From Nectonema munidae (taxonomy: Eukaryota; Nematomorpha; Nectonematoida; Nectonematidae), in contig JAUIRK010000705.1 in NCBI GenBank assembly GCA_030549495.1, forward strand, positions 62,001 through 126,000: a stretch of DNA of 64,000 nt, written 5' to 3'. Of this stretch, positions 48,044 through 59,887 are shown one piece after another. The notes under the pieces are model-generated. The model had not been told where the DNA came from, searched no databases, and saw nothing but the letters and a program-made list of their open reading frames with translations. Within the stretch, counting starts at the first letter, position 1. Each line of letters starts with the position of its first letter. The position numbers were made by a program, and so were the translations under genes.

Positions 48044-51000
48044 AATTACCGTAATCATACTTAGAATAAAAGATGCGGCAGTCAATGCCCTAGCCGAGTC
48101 CTTCATTTGATTCCAGCAAACCCTTCCTTCAAAACATTGAGAGATGGCATCTTTTAAATGCATACACAACATTTATATCGTGTGAGTAAGTTTGACGAGA
48201 TGCTTGTCCCCGATCCACCATCCCATCTTCTTTGTCTATACCTTTCAATCGAAACACTAGAGGTATTTTTTATATTTCTGGGTTGTTGTTGTTGTTAGCC
48301 CCTAGATTATACTATCTTTATATGAGTATAATCTATCAGTTCAAAACAAGGCTTTGTTTAAACTGAGAGAGTATGCCCATAAAAGCAAATACTCTCAGGG
48401 AAAAGTGTAGAATTTTGTTACACTTTCGCAGTAGCAGCGATAAACCAGTGTAATTTCAGCCAACCCGCAAAAATGCACCATAAGGTACTGCTGGCTTTTT
48501 GAAGGCTTCTACATATGGCTAGAAATAATATATATCTATTTATAATAATAATATGATATATAATACATGTAAATGAGTTAGATCCTAAGTTAGATCTGAG
48601 TTAGATATTTCTGGATCCTTACACTGAAGGCACACACCTCGCTTGACGAACTTCGCACCTTTGTCTATCATAATATTGAATTAACATTTTGAAAATTTTT
48701 ATTGTAGAAATGAAATTTAAATTATACATGTAAACATTCAGAAATAATTGCATGGAAAATAAGGAAATTCGAGAAATTAAAAAAAATAAAAGTTGCAAGA
48801 AGACATTAAGATCAAAGCATTTTAGACACAAAGAATATTCTTTTACTCTTGTTATATGCAGTGTAAAATAATGGCGTGCTATTTAGTTTTATTTAAATTT
48901 TCAACATAGATATCACTTTGAATAAGTTTTATCTGTTTAACAAGGAGTAAATGTCAAAATTAATTAAATTGCAATCTTTTTAAAGTTAGTATTGCAATTT
49001 CTTTAAATCTCTCTGTTCTGATTTTGTTTTTCAAAGTATTTGTTGATTGCCTGAATTGGTTGATTATTATTCTTAGCTTTAATTAAAAGTTTTTATTTTT
49101 AATACAAAATTTGGTATCATTATTTGTTGCGCCATCAACGACTAACACTTTTCAATGAGAGAAATTGGATCATAATTGGAAGTACCTTTTTGGGTAAAAT
49201 TTAGCAATTTTTATTAGATAGACTTACAGTTATAACTTAACTTAAAAGCGTTCATTGTCTAAATCAGAGTTTTTCTACCATGGGCGAATTGTCCACTCTT
49301 GGACGAAAATGGAATTCATTCATTGAAAATATATAGCCAAAGATGAAGGTAAAGCATAAGGTGCCCAGACTTAGTTATGCTGAAGTAATTGTATAGACAT
49401 TATTGATACACTGATTGGATCGGTATCGTCAAATTTTTTATTCTTCACCGATTTATCAGCAGAATCAATTTTTTCTTTTTTTTATACTTGAACTATAAAG
49501 AGTAAAAGAGCCTCTGTGTTTTATGCATAGCGTTTTTCACTTATAACACCATTTTAATGAAAGCCACTATGCAAAAAAGAGCCACTAATTTTCCTTCATT
49601 TTGACCCATCTTTTCTCAACTTTTGAACATCTATATTTCTACTTTATAACATCGTTTGTCAATTTTGTTTTACTTTCGACCTAGGTTTAGTTGTGGTGAA
49701 CAAGTTCACTCTCGTAGAAGTAACAAATTAAAAGGAAGCCCTTGAGAAAAGCTCATGTTTTTACATTTAAATTTAATAGAGACTTTTATTATGATGTTTA
49801 AACGCTATCAAAATATAAAATAATTCAAGCATTTCAATACTTAAAATTTTTTCTTAGTATCGGTATCGTTGAAAAAATTTAGATTGCTACATCAATAACA
49901 GAAATTTTATGCTACTCAAAAATAGCCACATCTAGACTTCATTGGAAATAAAAATATACCTTTAAAAAATTATTTCTGCGATAATCTGTGTAGATCATAA
50001 TTCTATCTTTTTATACATTTTAGGTTTTTGATGACGTAGAGAAGTTATTCACACCTTAAAAAGAAGAATTCCTACCTTATTTCAGAAGATTGTCTACAAT
50101 TTCTCGCATATTTTATTTCTTTAACTTACAGATATGATTTTCTATTTTGGGAAAATACTCTCACAGTCCTTTATTCAATAAAACAGTTAGAAGAAAATTA
50201 AAAATGTTTCATTAGCGTTTCCAGAAGGTTTCCAAAAGAAATGTCCACATTCTATCGCAAATCTACCATTTCCATTGGAACAAATTTAGAAAACCAAAAA
50301 AAAATTTAGACTCTGTCGAATTCATATAACTATCTATTTTATCGACGTATTTGAGAAAAATATCTTTGTAATAATTATTCCAAAATCTGAAATATCACAA
50401 AATCTGATTATTATTATTATCACTGCCAGGTTGCATCTCAGGTTGGCCTAAGGTAAATCACATACTAAAATCAACTCTAAAATAACAATATATAATTAAA
50501 TAACAAAAATTACAATTTTTCTGAACAAGAATATTTATCATTGAACAAAAACATCTGTATCTGAAGCCTATCTATCTCAAAGTGGGAGATCAACTACAAT
50601 AGGATGTGAATGAAAGATATAATCGCTTGTTACTTCTAATATTCCAATTTAATACAGGTTTTTTTACTCTTTGTGGGCAGGCAATAATTCGAAAATAAGA
50701 ATTTAGAAAAATGTATTACATTGAGACACTCAATTTTAGCCTGCAATATAATCAAAGAGAACAACTCAATAAGACTTTTACATTTGTATCTCAGAGTGGA
50801 AGAACTTTGTGAGGGAAGTGAGCAAAGCACCAGAACAAGCGTTTAATTAAAGTTAAGCACATCTATACTCCGTTATATATATTCTTGATACCGCACTAAT
50901 CCAGTTGATATATAACGACGAGTGAACATAAAATCATATAGCTTACAACGGAGAAGAAATACACACTAGCAATGCTTATTGATTTAGAAACGAGAGATAA

Positions 51001-51460
51001 AAGACTAAAAGAGCAATGGTATAAAATAAGAGATATCGTATGTATGTGAGGAGGCTTAAATTACAACCTGGATATTAGTTACTGCCCAATCAATGGATTA
51101 CTGATGTGAAAAAATCAAACTTTTTGATCCGCACAGGATTGATTGAAAAATTTACTTATAGTTTGTTTGTACTTACTCACGTCAAAAAAGTATTTTGTAT
51201 GCATGCAAAAGGAAGTTAGAGAGATCAATAATTTGAACAGCAATAGAATAATCTCTTTCATCAATAAAAGAAGTCGTTGTATACTTGCATATTTGGAGAG
51301 AGCTTTACTTGCGCGATTTATTGACCCTCTCTGTCTTCCGCTAATCCTTTGAAAGCTTTCGCATCCACATGAGACTATGAAATTATGACAAATAATTTGT
51401 ATTTTAAGCCTGATAAAATTTTATATGAATCTTGACTAATGAAGTATGGGTAACTTGACG
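48044..51460. other. long spacer without recognised genes
   Basis: About 3.4 kb with no supported gene. Small points: a hairpin-forming ATTATACT...AGTATAAT at 48305-48335 after a GTT repeat (48282-48296); a CTCACAGTCCTTTAT motif at 50160 that recurs at 59250; a TTATTATTATTATC run at 50408 followed by GCCAGGTTGCATCTCAGG. Open frames of up to 70 codons match nothing. Confidence 0.45.
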
Positions 51461-51464
51461 CATT

Positions 51465-51570
51465 TTCATCGAGAAGACACAATTGCGCCGCTTGTATTGA
51501 ACTATGAGGAAAGTAGGCTTGATGCAGAATCGAATCCGAGACCTTGGTATCCCAACCTTACTCACGCCCC
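51465..51570 (-). repeat. tRNA-derived SINE
   Basis: Reverse-complemented, 51525-51569 reads GGCGTGAGTAAGGTTGGGAT, then ACCAAGGTCTCGGATTCGAT, with a B-box-like GGATTCGATTC and a weaker A-box. On the plus strand the body holds TTTTCATCGAGAAGACACAA (51470-51489) then TTGCGCCGC, the same core as at 42.57 kb. It is likely the same SINE family as 42560-42695. Confidence 0.55.
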
Positions 51571-52059
51571 CTTATTAATAAGTTAATTATAATCGAAAAT
51601 TATGCACTACCGAAAGTTTAAAGAAAAATTGAAATAGTTTCCTGGAATTACTGAGTCTTCAACAGGAGATCAATAGGCATTATGCATAAAGTGTATTATA
51701 ACACACGGTGGAGTGAATGATATTAAAGGATACATAGAAAATACTAAACGCTAGCAGAAGTTCTTTTCATTTATTTTAAGAAATAAAAGGGTCACAACCT
51801 CTACTCTTTAAAAAGGAGACAACAGTCCCTTTAAAACCTTTCTACGAATAAATTTTTATCGTCAAAGTGTCTTACTGCTTTGAATCAATATCCTTTTTTG
51901 GCCCAACGAGTTCAAGGTTCGAGCACAAAAAATCTGTGTTTTCAGCCAAAATGTTAGTATTTATATCTATATGATGTCCCATTAACACGCGCATTAATTT
52001 TATTCTTTGGATACAAAAACGTACTTTTCATTATACACAGGGTCGCATTATGCTCAGGA

Positions 52060-52430
52060 AAATATGCTTTTATTATAATTATGTCTTATGTGTCAAAGAG
52101 ACTGACGCACTTGCATTCAAAGAGAAGTATTGCATGATCATAAAAAGCTTGACTTATATGTATGCAAGCTTTTTATGAAAATTTTCCTTTTCAAAGAAAA
52201 CATTAGATACAATCATTATGCTCCTACACCCTGAAAAGTGTGCCTTCATGTTTATGTCTTAAAAAGTTTAACTCATTTGAAAACTTTTTTTGTTTCAAAT
52301 GCATTTATCTATTATATTTATATTGAATAATAATACTTCTTAATATTATTTTTAAGAATATTTAAATAATTTTTGCCCGATGTTCTTTAATTCTATTACG
52401 CCCCCCTTCACTAAAAAATTAATTGTAGAA
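52060..52430. repeat. dispersed repeat, inverted copy of 59.25-59.54 kb
   Basis: CTGAAAAGTGTGCCTTCATG, then TTTATGTCTTAAAAAG, at about 52231-52268 is the reverse complement of 59315-59360. A further stretch with GCCCCC near 52400 matches the reverse of GGGGGCG at 59277. No open frames. It abuts the left end of the TTAA-bounded element at 52568. Confidence 0.65.
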
Positions 52431-52699
52431 AATTGGCTGAATCATATTCCTTCAAATTTTTGACTTTTCCTAAAATCGCTAGCTGCATCTTTTGAAACCA
52501 TTTTCATGTTAGTTGAATGACCCTTTCATGTCCAAAACTGTCAATCAAAATTTGACATTATCTGTACTTAACCTTATAACTTAGGATCTATATTATATAA
52601 TACCCTAAAAATTTATAATTATATACAGTTTGGAACGCATAACACTTTATATATTTAATTTTTTCAATAATCATTGCTACTTTTTAGAAAATGTCATTC

Positions 52700-54170
52700 A
52701 AAATTTTGATTGATCAAAAATGTATCTAATAAAATATACCTTCAAATTTTACATAAAATATATGTTTTTATACTAAATCGGTCATGCTGTTTTCATTTCT
52801 GGACTCATTTTTTACATTTAGGATTTGAAAATACCCGTAAGTGTTCATCAAATTTGCGGTTTACTTCTGAAAATTGTCTCCAAAAACATTCCTTCACATT
52901 TTACATAAAATATATTTTTTATACCAAATCGATCATGTTGTTTTCATTTCTGGACTCATTTTTTACATTTAGGATTTGAAAATACCTATAAGTGTTAATC
53001 AAATTTGCGGTTTACTTCTGAAAATTGTCTCCAAAAACATTCCTTCACATTTTACATAAAATATATGTGTTATACTAAATCGGCCATGTTGGTTTCATTT
53101 CAGGACTCATTTTTTTACGTTTAGGATCTGAAAATACCTATAAGTGTTAATCAAATTTGCGGTTTACTTCTAAAAATTATCTCCAAAAACATTCATTTAA
53201 ATTTTACAATGAAATATATGTGTTACACTAAATCGGCCATGCTAATTTCATTTCAGGACTCATTTTTTACGTTTAGGATCTGAAAATACCTATAAGTGTT
53301 AATTAAATTTGCGGTTTACTTCTAAAAATTGTCTCCAAATACATTCATTCAAATTTTACAATGAAATATATGTTTTTATACCAAATCAGCCATGCTGTTT
53401 TCATTTCTGAACTCATTTTTCACATTTAGAGGTTTTTAAATGTCTGTCAATGTCAATCAAATTTGCGGTTTACTTCTAAAAGCTATCTCCAAAAATATTT
53501 TCTCAATACATGAAATATATGTTTTTATACCAAATCAATCATGCTGTTTTCATTTCTGAACTCATTTTTTACATTTAGGATGTGAATTAACCATTATAGT
53601 TTCATTTATGGACTCAATTTTTGCAGTTTGAATTTGAAAATACCTATAAGTATCAATCAAATTTGCGTTTAGTTCTAAGTTTATGTCGTAAAACTATATC
53701 CCAAAATATTATCTCTAATTTTACATGAAATATATGTTTTTATACCAATTCGACCATGATAATTTTTATTTCTGAAATCATTTTTTGCATTTAGAGGTTT
53801 TAAATGTCTGAAAGTATCAATCAAATGTTCGATTTACGTCTAATGTCTACAGAAATATTTTTGAAATTTAAATAAAATATCTGTTTTTATGCCAAATGGA
53901 AGATGCTGGTTTCATTTTTGGACTCAGTTTTGGCATTTATGGTTTTAAAATATCTGAAAGCTTCAATCAGATTTGCGGTTTCTAGATACTGTCTCAAAAA
54001 TATTTTCAAAAAAATAAGATATCTGTTTTATACCAAATCGACTATGCTTATTTTATTTCTGTACTGGATTTTGGATAATACGGTTAAAAAATATTTCGAA
54101 GTGGCAATTGAATTATTAATGTATGCCTGAAAATCAGTTCTGTAAAAAATTTTCAAAAAATGGCTGCATA
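52700..54170 (+). repeat. array A: about nine units of about 152 bp
   Basis: AATTTGCGGTTTACTTC-type anchors fall at 52851, 53002, 53154, 53306, 53460, 53660, 53823 and 53969, giving periods of 151, 152, 152, 154, 200, 163 and 146. Units also share ACCAAATCGNCCATGCTG and CATTTCTGGACTCATTTTTT. The left units are nearly identical and the right ones more diverged, suggesting expansion at the left (outer) side. Confidence 0.9.
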
Positions 54171-55099
54171 TTAGATATATAGTGAAAATATACCTTTTTT
54201 TTGTATATTTTGGTTTATAATACTTTCTAAAATCATCTTGAGTATGAAATATTTATTAAAAAAACAAACAAAACGTATTATAAAATCTTTTGAAAATTTG
54301 TATGAGAGAAGGAACCACGTTGAAAACTAATTTAAAAGAGAACATGTGATCAAATCAAATAATTTAAAAATATATGTATCTTGACTAAATAAAGATCTAC
54401 CATGTTCTAATAAACTAGGAAGTGGTTTAATTATATAATAGATGCTTCAAAAAGATTTTGACTGTGAAAAAGAAGTTCCTTTTTTACAAATGAAAAATAT
54501 TTAAATCTATAGCTTATCATATAGGATTACAATTAACATTTAGCTAAGATGGGTAGGAAATCTGAAAATTTAGAATAGGTCAGATTTATCAAAAATGGCA
54601 CAGATGCCAATATGTGAGAATTTAGTCACTATCAAGATATTTTTAATTTTAATTGAATTTGTCCATCTTTTTCCTTTTGCGTCAAAGAAATAATTTTTTA
54701 GATGAAGAACGTGGACAACTTTTTGTAATTGAACAATGAACATCACGAATGATTCATCAGAAAAAAACCTTTGAAATGAGATTGGTTGACAAATATTCAG
54801 GCCTGATAATAAAATACACGATCCTGATTAAAAAGTCTAAGATCATCAAGAAGATTCTTTAATCAGAATGCTTTGAGAGAGGAAAAAAGTAATTTTATCA
54901 TTATAAAAAAATTTTCGAACACACATTGAAGAATATAAATTTCTAATGAAAAAAGAGCTACCAAGAAAGGATCATCATGGAATGAATAGCAAAATTACAT
55001 ACTGTAAATTATAATATGACCTAGAGACTACAAGCCAATAACGAATTTGTAGCCAAAAAGATGGAGGTCCTATCGAGTTACATAAGTTACTGTAGAATG

Positions 55100-55900
55100 A
55101 AATGTTTTGAGTGAATTATCCATTTTTTTGACAGGTTATATTGATTTCATATAAAATGACTTCACGATTAAATATTACATACTTGAAATGTATAAAAAAT
55201 TTAATTTTGACATGGGCTGTCATATTTAAATTATTTTGTCAGGTTTGACTAATTTTTTATAAAAAAAAAAAGAATATAACCAGTAAACACAGCCTACTTG
55301 AAAATGGGTGTTATGTGTGTAAAATGCCATACACGGTAGACTTCATCATCTCCCTATACTTTCTATTAAACGTAATTCTCTAATTCAAAAAACCGTGACT
55401 GATCCTTTCTTTTTGGGGTAAATCAATTTTTTGACAGTTTTGATTGATTTTTATAAAAAAATGAATATCACCACTGAATTACGCATACTTAAAAATGGGT
55501 ATATATGTGTAAAAAACTTTATATTATTACTTAGATAAAAAGTTTCTTTTTAAGATAACTCTCATATATAATGATTTTCATTAAAAAATAAATATCACCA
55601 CTGAATTCAGCATATTTAAAAATGGGTATACATGTGTAAAAAACTTGAGATGGGCTGTTACATTTAGAACAATTTTTTGACAGGTTTGATTGATTTTCAT
55701 AAAAAATGAATATCACCACTGAATTCAGCATATTTGAAAATGGGTATACATGTGTAAAAAACTTTATATAATTATTTAAATAAAAAGTTCCTTTTTGAGA
55801 TGAGCTGTCAAATATAAATCAATTTTTTGACAGGTTTGATTGATTTTGATAAAGAATGGACATCACCACTGAATTCAGCATAGTTGAAATATATATGTAA
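55100..55900 (+). repeat. array B: degenerate 110-150-bp units
   Basis: ATCACCACTGAATTCAGCAT-type anchors at about 55467, 55593, 55712 and 55862, with TTTGACAGGTTTGATTGATT and GGGTATACATGTGTAAAAAA between. Units vary in length (about 108-150 bp) through indels. The same units occur inverted at 13850-14250. Confidence 0.85.
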
Positions 55901-56012
55901 CATTAAAAATATTTATAAAAACTTATTAATATCTGAGAAAAATAGGGGGGCACTTTACGCCCCCCCCCCAGCACTTGAGCGGACAAATTTTGCCCAGCAC
56001 TAATAGGGTTAA

Positions 56013-57620
56013 CACTATAAAAGCAACTTTTTTTATGCCCAGAATTTGTTGCATACGTCTCCAACATGAAGGTTAAGAAAAACAAAAAAATTAAAAATTG
56101 TTGTAAAATAGTTGCAAACTTTATTTCACTTTAAAAAATAAGCATTAACTATTTAATGTATTAGAAGTAACGCAGATGTAAACTCTTTTGTATTTCAGAC
56201 TCTCACGGGTTCTATAAAACCCGCGTAGATCATCAACGTAAAAAGATTGAATTATCTTAGTTCACAAAAGTTTAGTCAATTTAACTTAAACATGCCTGAA
56301 ACGCCTTGAAAATATTTCTTTCTATCCCAAAAATATAGGGGTTCTTTGCCGTCCCATGACTTTTCTAGAATTAAGGAGCAGAAGCTTTTTTGTGTTCGGT
56401 TCTTAATTGAAGAAAGGCCCCTTTGAATGAAGCATTAGAGAGGTTTTGCTTTTTGAACTGTTCCATTGAGCAGCAACGCCCTATTATTTCGAGAGCTACT
56501 TCAAGTAATGCTCTCTGTTATAATGCTGGGAAAGAGTAAAATTGTATTTTTAGTTAATTTTTATTTATTTTTATTAGCTAGAGTTACCAAGGAAATAGGA
56601 AAGCTTTTTCATCAATTTGGAGTTTTTGAAATTTAATCAACTTCATGCATTTCAAAAAGTCTTAAACAAAATGATGACTTTCATGGATAATAATTTATTT
56701 TTCGTTTACAGTGATGAAATATTTAGTTACAAGTCAGCATCCAACAATTTTATTTTTTAACAGTGAACAATTTGACTACTATTTTTTGAGTAACACAAAT
56801 TCATTTATTCACTAAAAGCACGTTCAAAATATATTGATCTTTTATTGAAAGAACGATGAAATTGGCATATTTCGACAGATGCAAGGAATATAAATTTAAT
56901 TCATATAATATTACAAAAAAAGATGCAACAATAAAACTCGCTCATGTAACGAAACTATTTTAATAACTACAAAATTAATTTATTGAGAACATTGTTTTGG
57001 TTTCTAAAAACTTTTCAAGAAATTAATTGCTAGAAGGATGGAATTAAGTTGATAAGTAAAATGAAGATGGCAGAGAAGAGATGACATTTATCTTCTTGAA
57101 AGTAAAAGTAAGAAATTATTATTTTCTTTTTTTATACAAAGGATTTTCTATTGCCATAAAAAACTTCAGAAAAATCCTAAAAGAGTTTATGCGGCCTAAA
57201 TGCACTTTGGCATTCGCGAAGAGAAAATAAAAAGGTTTGACATTGGAATCAAATATGCAAAAGCGATCATGCTTTCAGTATTCTCATTAAAAAAGATTTC
57301 ACTGGTGCAAGAGACAAATGATTGCTTTACTTCAAAAATCTCACGCAAGAATCCTCTTCCCAAAAAGTTGAAAAGTATGTACGACTACGATTCATCCCAT
57401 AAAACAAGTGAACTGCATATAACTACCATCAGCGAATAGATTACGCATTCACTCTTAAAAAAGGAAACTTGTGAACACTATTGAAAACTTGATTTTAAAA
57501 TGGAAGAGACCCCTCCACAAGATGTGCACCTCTCACTCACTCAAGTCTTACTTTCCATGCTGCTCTGTAGTCAGACACATGTTTCAATTTCTGTATCCTA
57601 CCGTTTCAAATTAAGTAACT
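56013..57620. other. spacer, nothing recognised
   Basis: It contains one 79-codon plus-strand frame (57200-57439), which starts with MHFGIREEKIKRF and has no known relative. Otherwise A/T-rich. Confidence 0.4.
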
Positions 57621-57622
57621 AA

Positions 57623-58178
57623 AGCAGCCGTTTTCGAACTGGGGTTCGCAAACGCCAAGGAGTTCACAACATGATTTCAAGAGATACTGATGGTTGGAGC
57701 AAAAATTCTTTGAAACACTTTATTGCCAAATAGTAACACAAATAAGAGTTTTATAGCCTTAGTTGGAACCCTTTTTGTATATCTCAGGTTTAAACTTCTC
57801 AGAGTACAAACTGAACAATTTTTCTCAGAGATGAAACCCTAGAAAAGATACAGATAAGATGTTGTTTTGTCCTTACAACCACATACAGATCCTGAAGATG
57901 GCAATGATGGAAATTTCGTATTTGTGACTGATTTAGATAAAATTTGAAAATAACTTTAATTTATAAAAAGACTTAGGAAGTTATTTATGAGCAAAACTCT
58001 TAAGAGGTTCCCACTCAAGTTCTTTAATTAAACTTTCTGACTTTTCAATGAATGTATTTGTAAAAATTCCATAACTAAATTCTGCAACAACTACTGATAT
58101 TTCTAATGGATTTTTCATTACAAAAAGGTCTTGCATTTTTATATCCGACCTAATGTTTTGGACTAACTTAAATTCCAC
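57623..58178 (-). pseudogene. hAT fragment with terminus and C-terminal coding remnant
   Basis: A terminus-like CAGCCGTTTTCGAACTGGGG, then TTCGCAAACG, at 57623 resembles hAT ends (CAGTGGTTCTCAACCTGGGGTTCGCGAAC). The minus strand at 57981-58178 is open for 65 codons and reads FVMKNPLEISVVVAEFSYG, then ESLIKELEWEPLKSFAHK, loosely like the segment before the dimerisation domain in FAM200/SCAND3-type hATs. No right terminus was found. Confidence 0.45.
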
Positions 58179-58387
58179 AAAAGCCTAGAACGAATGGAAA
58201 ATAAAAACAACTATACCTATAACCTAATCTAAGAGAAAAAATACACTTTTTTATACAAAAAAAATGAAAACGAACATGAAAATCTGTTAGATGCAGAATA
58301 TATTTCACTGTAGAATTAGGGTACCTTAAAAATAATGTGATAATTCTAAAATTTAAAAAAGTGGGATAATTCTACATTTTCGGAAGT

Positions 58388-58670
58388 TTAACCCTATTAG
58401 TGATGAACAAAATTTGAATGAATATTTTTGTATACAATTTTTACAAGTAAATCGCAAATTTGATTGACACTTGTACGCATTTTCAAGTCTTAAATGATGT
58501 AAAAACTGAGTCTAGAAATGAAAACATCTTCGCCGATTTAGTATAAAAACATACACGTCATGTGAAATTTGCAGAAATGTTCTATTAGATATATTTTTCA
58601 TCAATCAAAATTTTGATTGACATTTTTTATAATGTAGCCATGATTGTTGAAAAATTTAATTCATTATTTG
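58388..58670 (-). mobile_element. short derivative of the TTAA-bounded family
   Basis: TTAACCCTATTAGTGATGAA at 58388, then a single inverted A unit (about 58440-58580; AAATCGCAAATTTGATTGAC and AACTGAGTCTAGAAATGAAA). Next comes TAGATATATTTTTCATCAAT, matching the left flank of array A at 52680-52735 in inverted orientation. Array B and the middle are absent, so this is an internally deleted form. Confidence 0.6.
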
Positions 58671-58814
58671 GGTGGAAGATAAGCTTCCTGGGGAATAGAA
58701 GAAAAGTCTTATTGTGCCAATATACAAGGAATGTGCTATGCTCAAACTACAAAGGAATAAAATTATTAGAACATGGACTAAAAATGTTGGAAAGAACACT
58801 TGATAGTTGATATA

Positions 58815-59230
58815 CGCTAAAATCAATTTGGCTTTATGGCGCGAGAAGTACTGTGGTTGTAATATTTATTGTCATGCAGCTAGTAGGGAGAGAATTGAGA
58901 AAAATTCTGTATTATATTGCGGCTATATTGAAATAGAGTGTGGGATTGTCCGAGAAGAAAAGGAGTGCCAGAGAAAGTGATAACTATTGACAAGGAAACG
59001 CATAAGAAGAATAAAACAATGAGATTTCTAAATTAAAGTTTGATTACACCAAGCATCTGTTTTGAGCGCTTTAATTATGGATGTTAAAATAGGAAACAAG
59101 AACAGAGAAAATTTGGAAAATTATGTATGAAGATAATCTTGTCATCTTAACAGTGAGAGAAGATTTGCAAAAAAGTTTGCTAAAGATTTATTGAAAATTA
59201 ATGCGAAAAACTGAAACAGAAGATCTGTTT
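58815..59230 (+). pseudogene. LINE reverse-transcriptase remnant
   Basis: Plus-strand frames read NQFGFMARSTVVVIFIVMQL (family QFGFM.GRST.DAIF..RQL), then LHQASVLSALIMDVK (family .HQGSVLSPLLF..VMD) and KIWKIMYEDNLVILTVREDL (family WELLYADDLVLMAES..DL), where the catalytic YADD reads YEDN. The three motifs are in order but compressed and in different frames, so there are internal deletions. The subfamily is unresolved. Confidence 0.75.
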
Positions 59231-59249
59231 TAATGGTAATACATTTACT

Positions 59250-59770
59250 CTCACAGTCCTTTATAAAATAATGTCTAGGGGGCGTTGATTAAAAAAAAGT
59301 TTGAAAATGAGTTAATCTTTTTAAGACATAAACATGAAGGCACACTTTTCAGGGGGTAGGAGAATAATGATTTTATATATTTTTTTTTTTTAAAAAAAAA
59401 AATTTTAAAAAAAACTTATAAAAATAAAACAACCTTTTTTAAAAAAAAAAGTTCACTTGTCTTCAGGAAAAAAAGTTAAGTGCGAATGCATATTTTTAGA
59501 CGAGAAAATTCCATTTGCTATGACATAAAAAATTATGCTTAATACAAGGGGAGGTTTTGCTTGAAAATTAGAATCAAGTATCAAAATACAAATTTACTGT
59601 ATAAGAATGACACACTGTAACCATGATGAAGTTACTAATGACTATTTATATTGTGTCCATATGATTTGTTAGAAAATTGACCTATGGTCTGCATTAATTT
59701 TAAAATTAAAAAAAGGTTTTTTGGGTTTTCCTTGGTTTTAAAAAAAATTTTTTAAAAAAAAAAAAAGACA
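59250..59770. repeat. inverted dispersed-repeat copy and A/T homopolymer patches
   Basis: 59250-59370 is the inverted partner of 52210-52430. Homopolymer-rich stretches at 59380-59450 and 59720-59766 have the same T-run/A-run look as 18.2-18.7 kb. No gene. Confidence 0.6.
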
Positions 59771-59813
59771 ATAATTATGCTTGCATTTTATGAAAATGAT
59801 CGTTAAAAAACAT

Positions 59814-59819
59814 TTTATT
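59814..59819 (-). terminator. polyadenylation signal of the Rabankyrin-5 gene
   Basis: AATAAA on the minus strand, about 70 bases beyond the stop codon at 59888-59890. It is the nearest canonical signal. Confidence 0.5.
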
Positions 59820-59887
59820 CAATGTGAAGAAGTGTATACGTAAAAAAGGTATTGAAATATTGTTGTTAGGAAATTGGCTTTTTGGCT

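Larger units (their letters stand above)
52568..56012 (+). mobile_element. TTAA-bounded repeat element with two tandem arrays
   Basis: The right end is CTAATAGGGTTAA (TTAA at 56009-56012), preceded by GCGGACAAATTTTGCCCAGC. The left end is probably TTAACCTTATAACTTAGG at 52568, an imperfect match to the inverted right end. Inside: array A (52700-54170, about 152-bp period), a non-coding middle (54170-55090) and array B (55100-55900). Related copies are at 3.7-4.5, 13.8-16.6 and 58.4-58.7 kb. TTAA borders plus the piggyBac cysteine domain in the 4-kb copy point to a piggyBac-derived family. No transposase frame survives in this copy. Confidence 0.65.

Noticed and set aside
49260-49400. hAT-like terminus at CAGAGTTTTTCTACCATGGG
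   Set aside because: No inverted partner or target duplication was found.
57200-57439. 79-codon plus-strand frame as a small gene
   Set aside because: No recognisable domain, no splice or poly(A) context, and it lies in a repeat-rich spacer.
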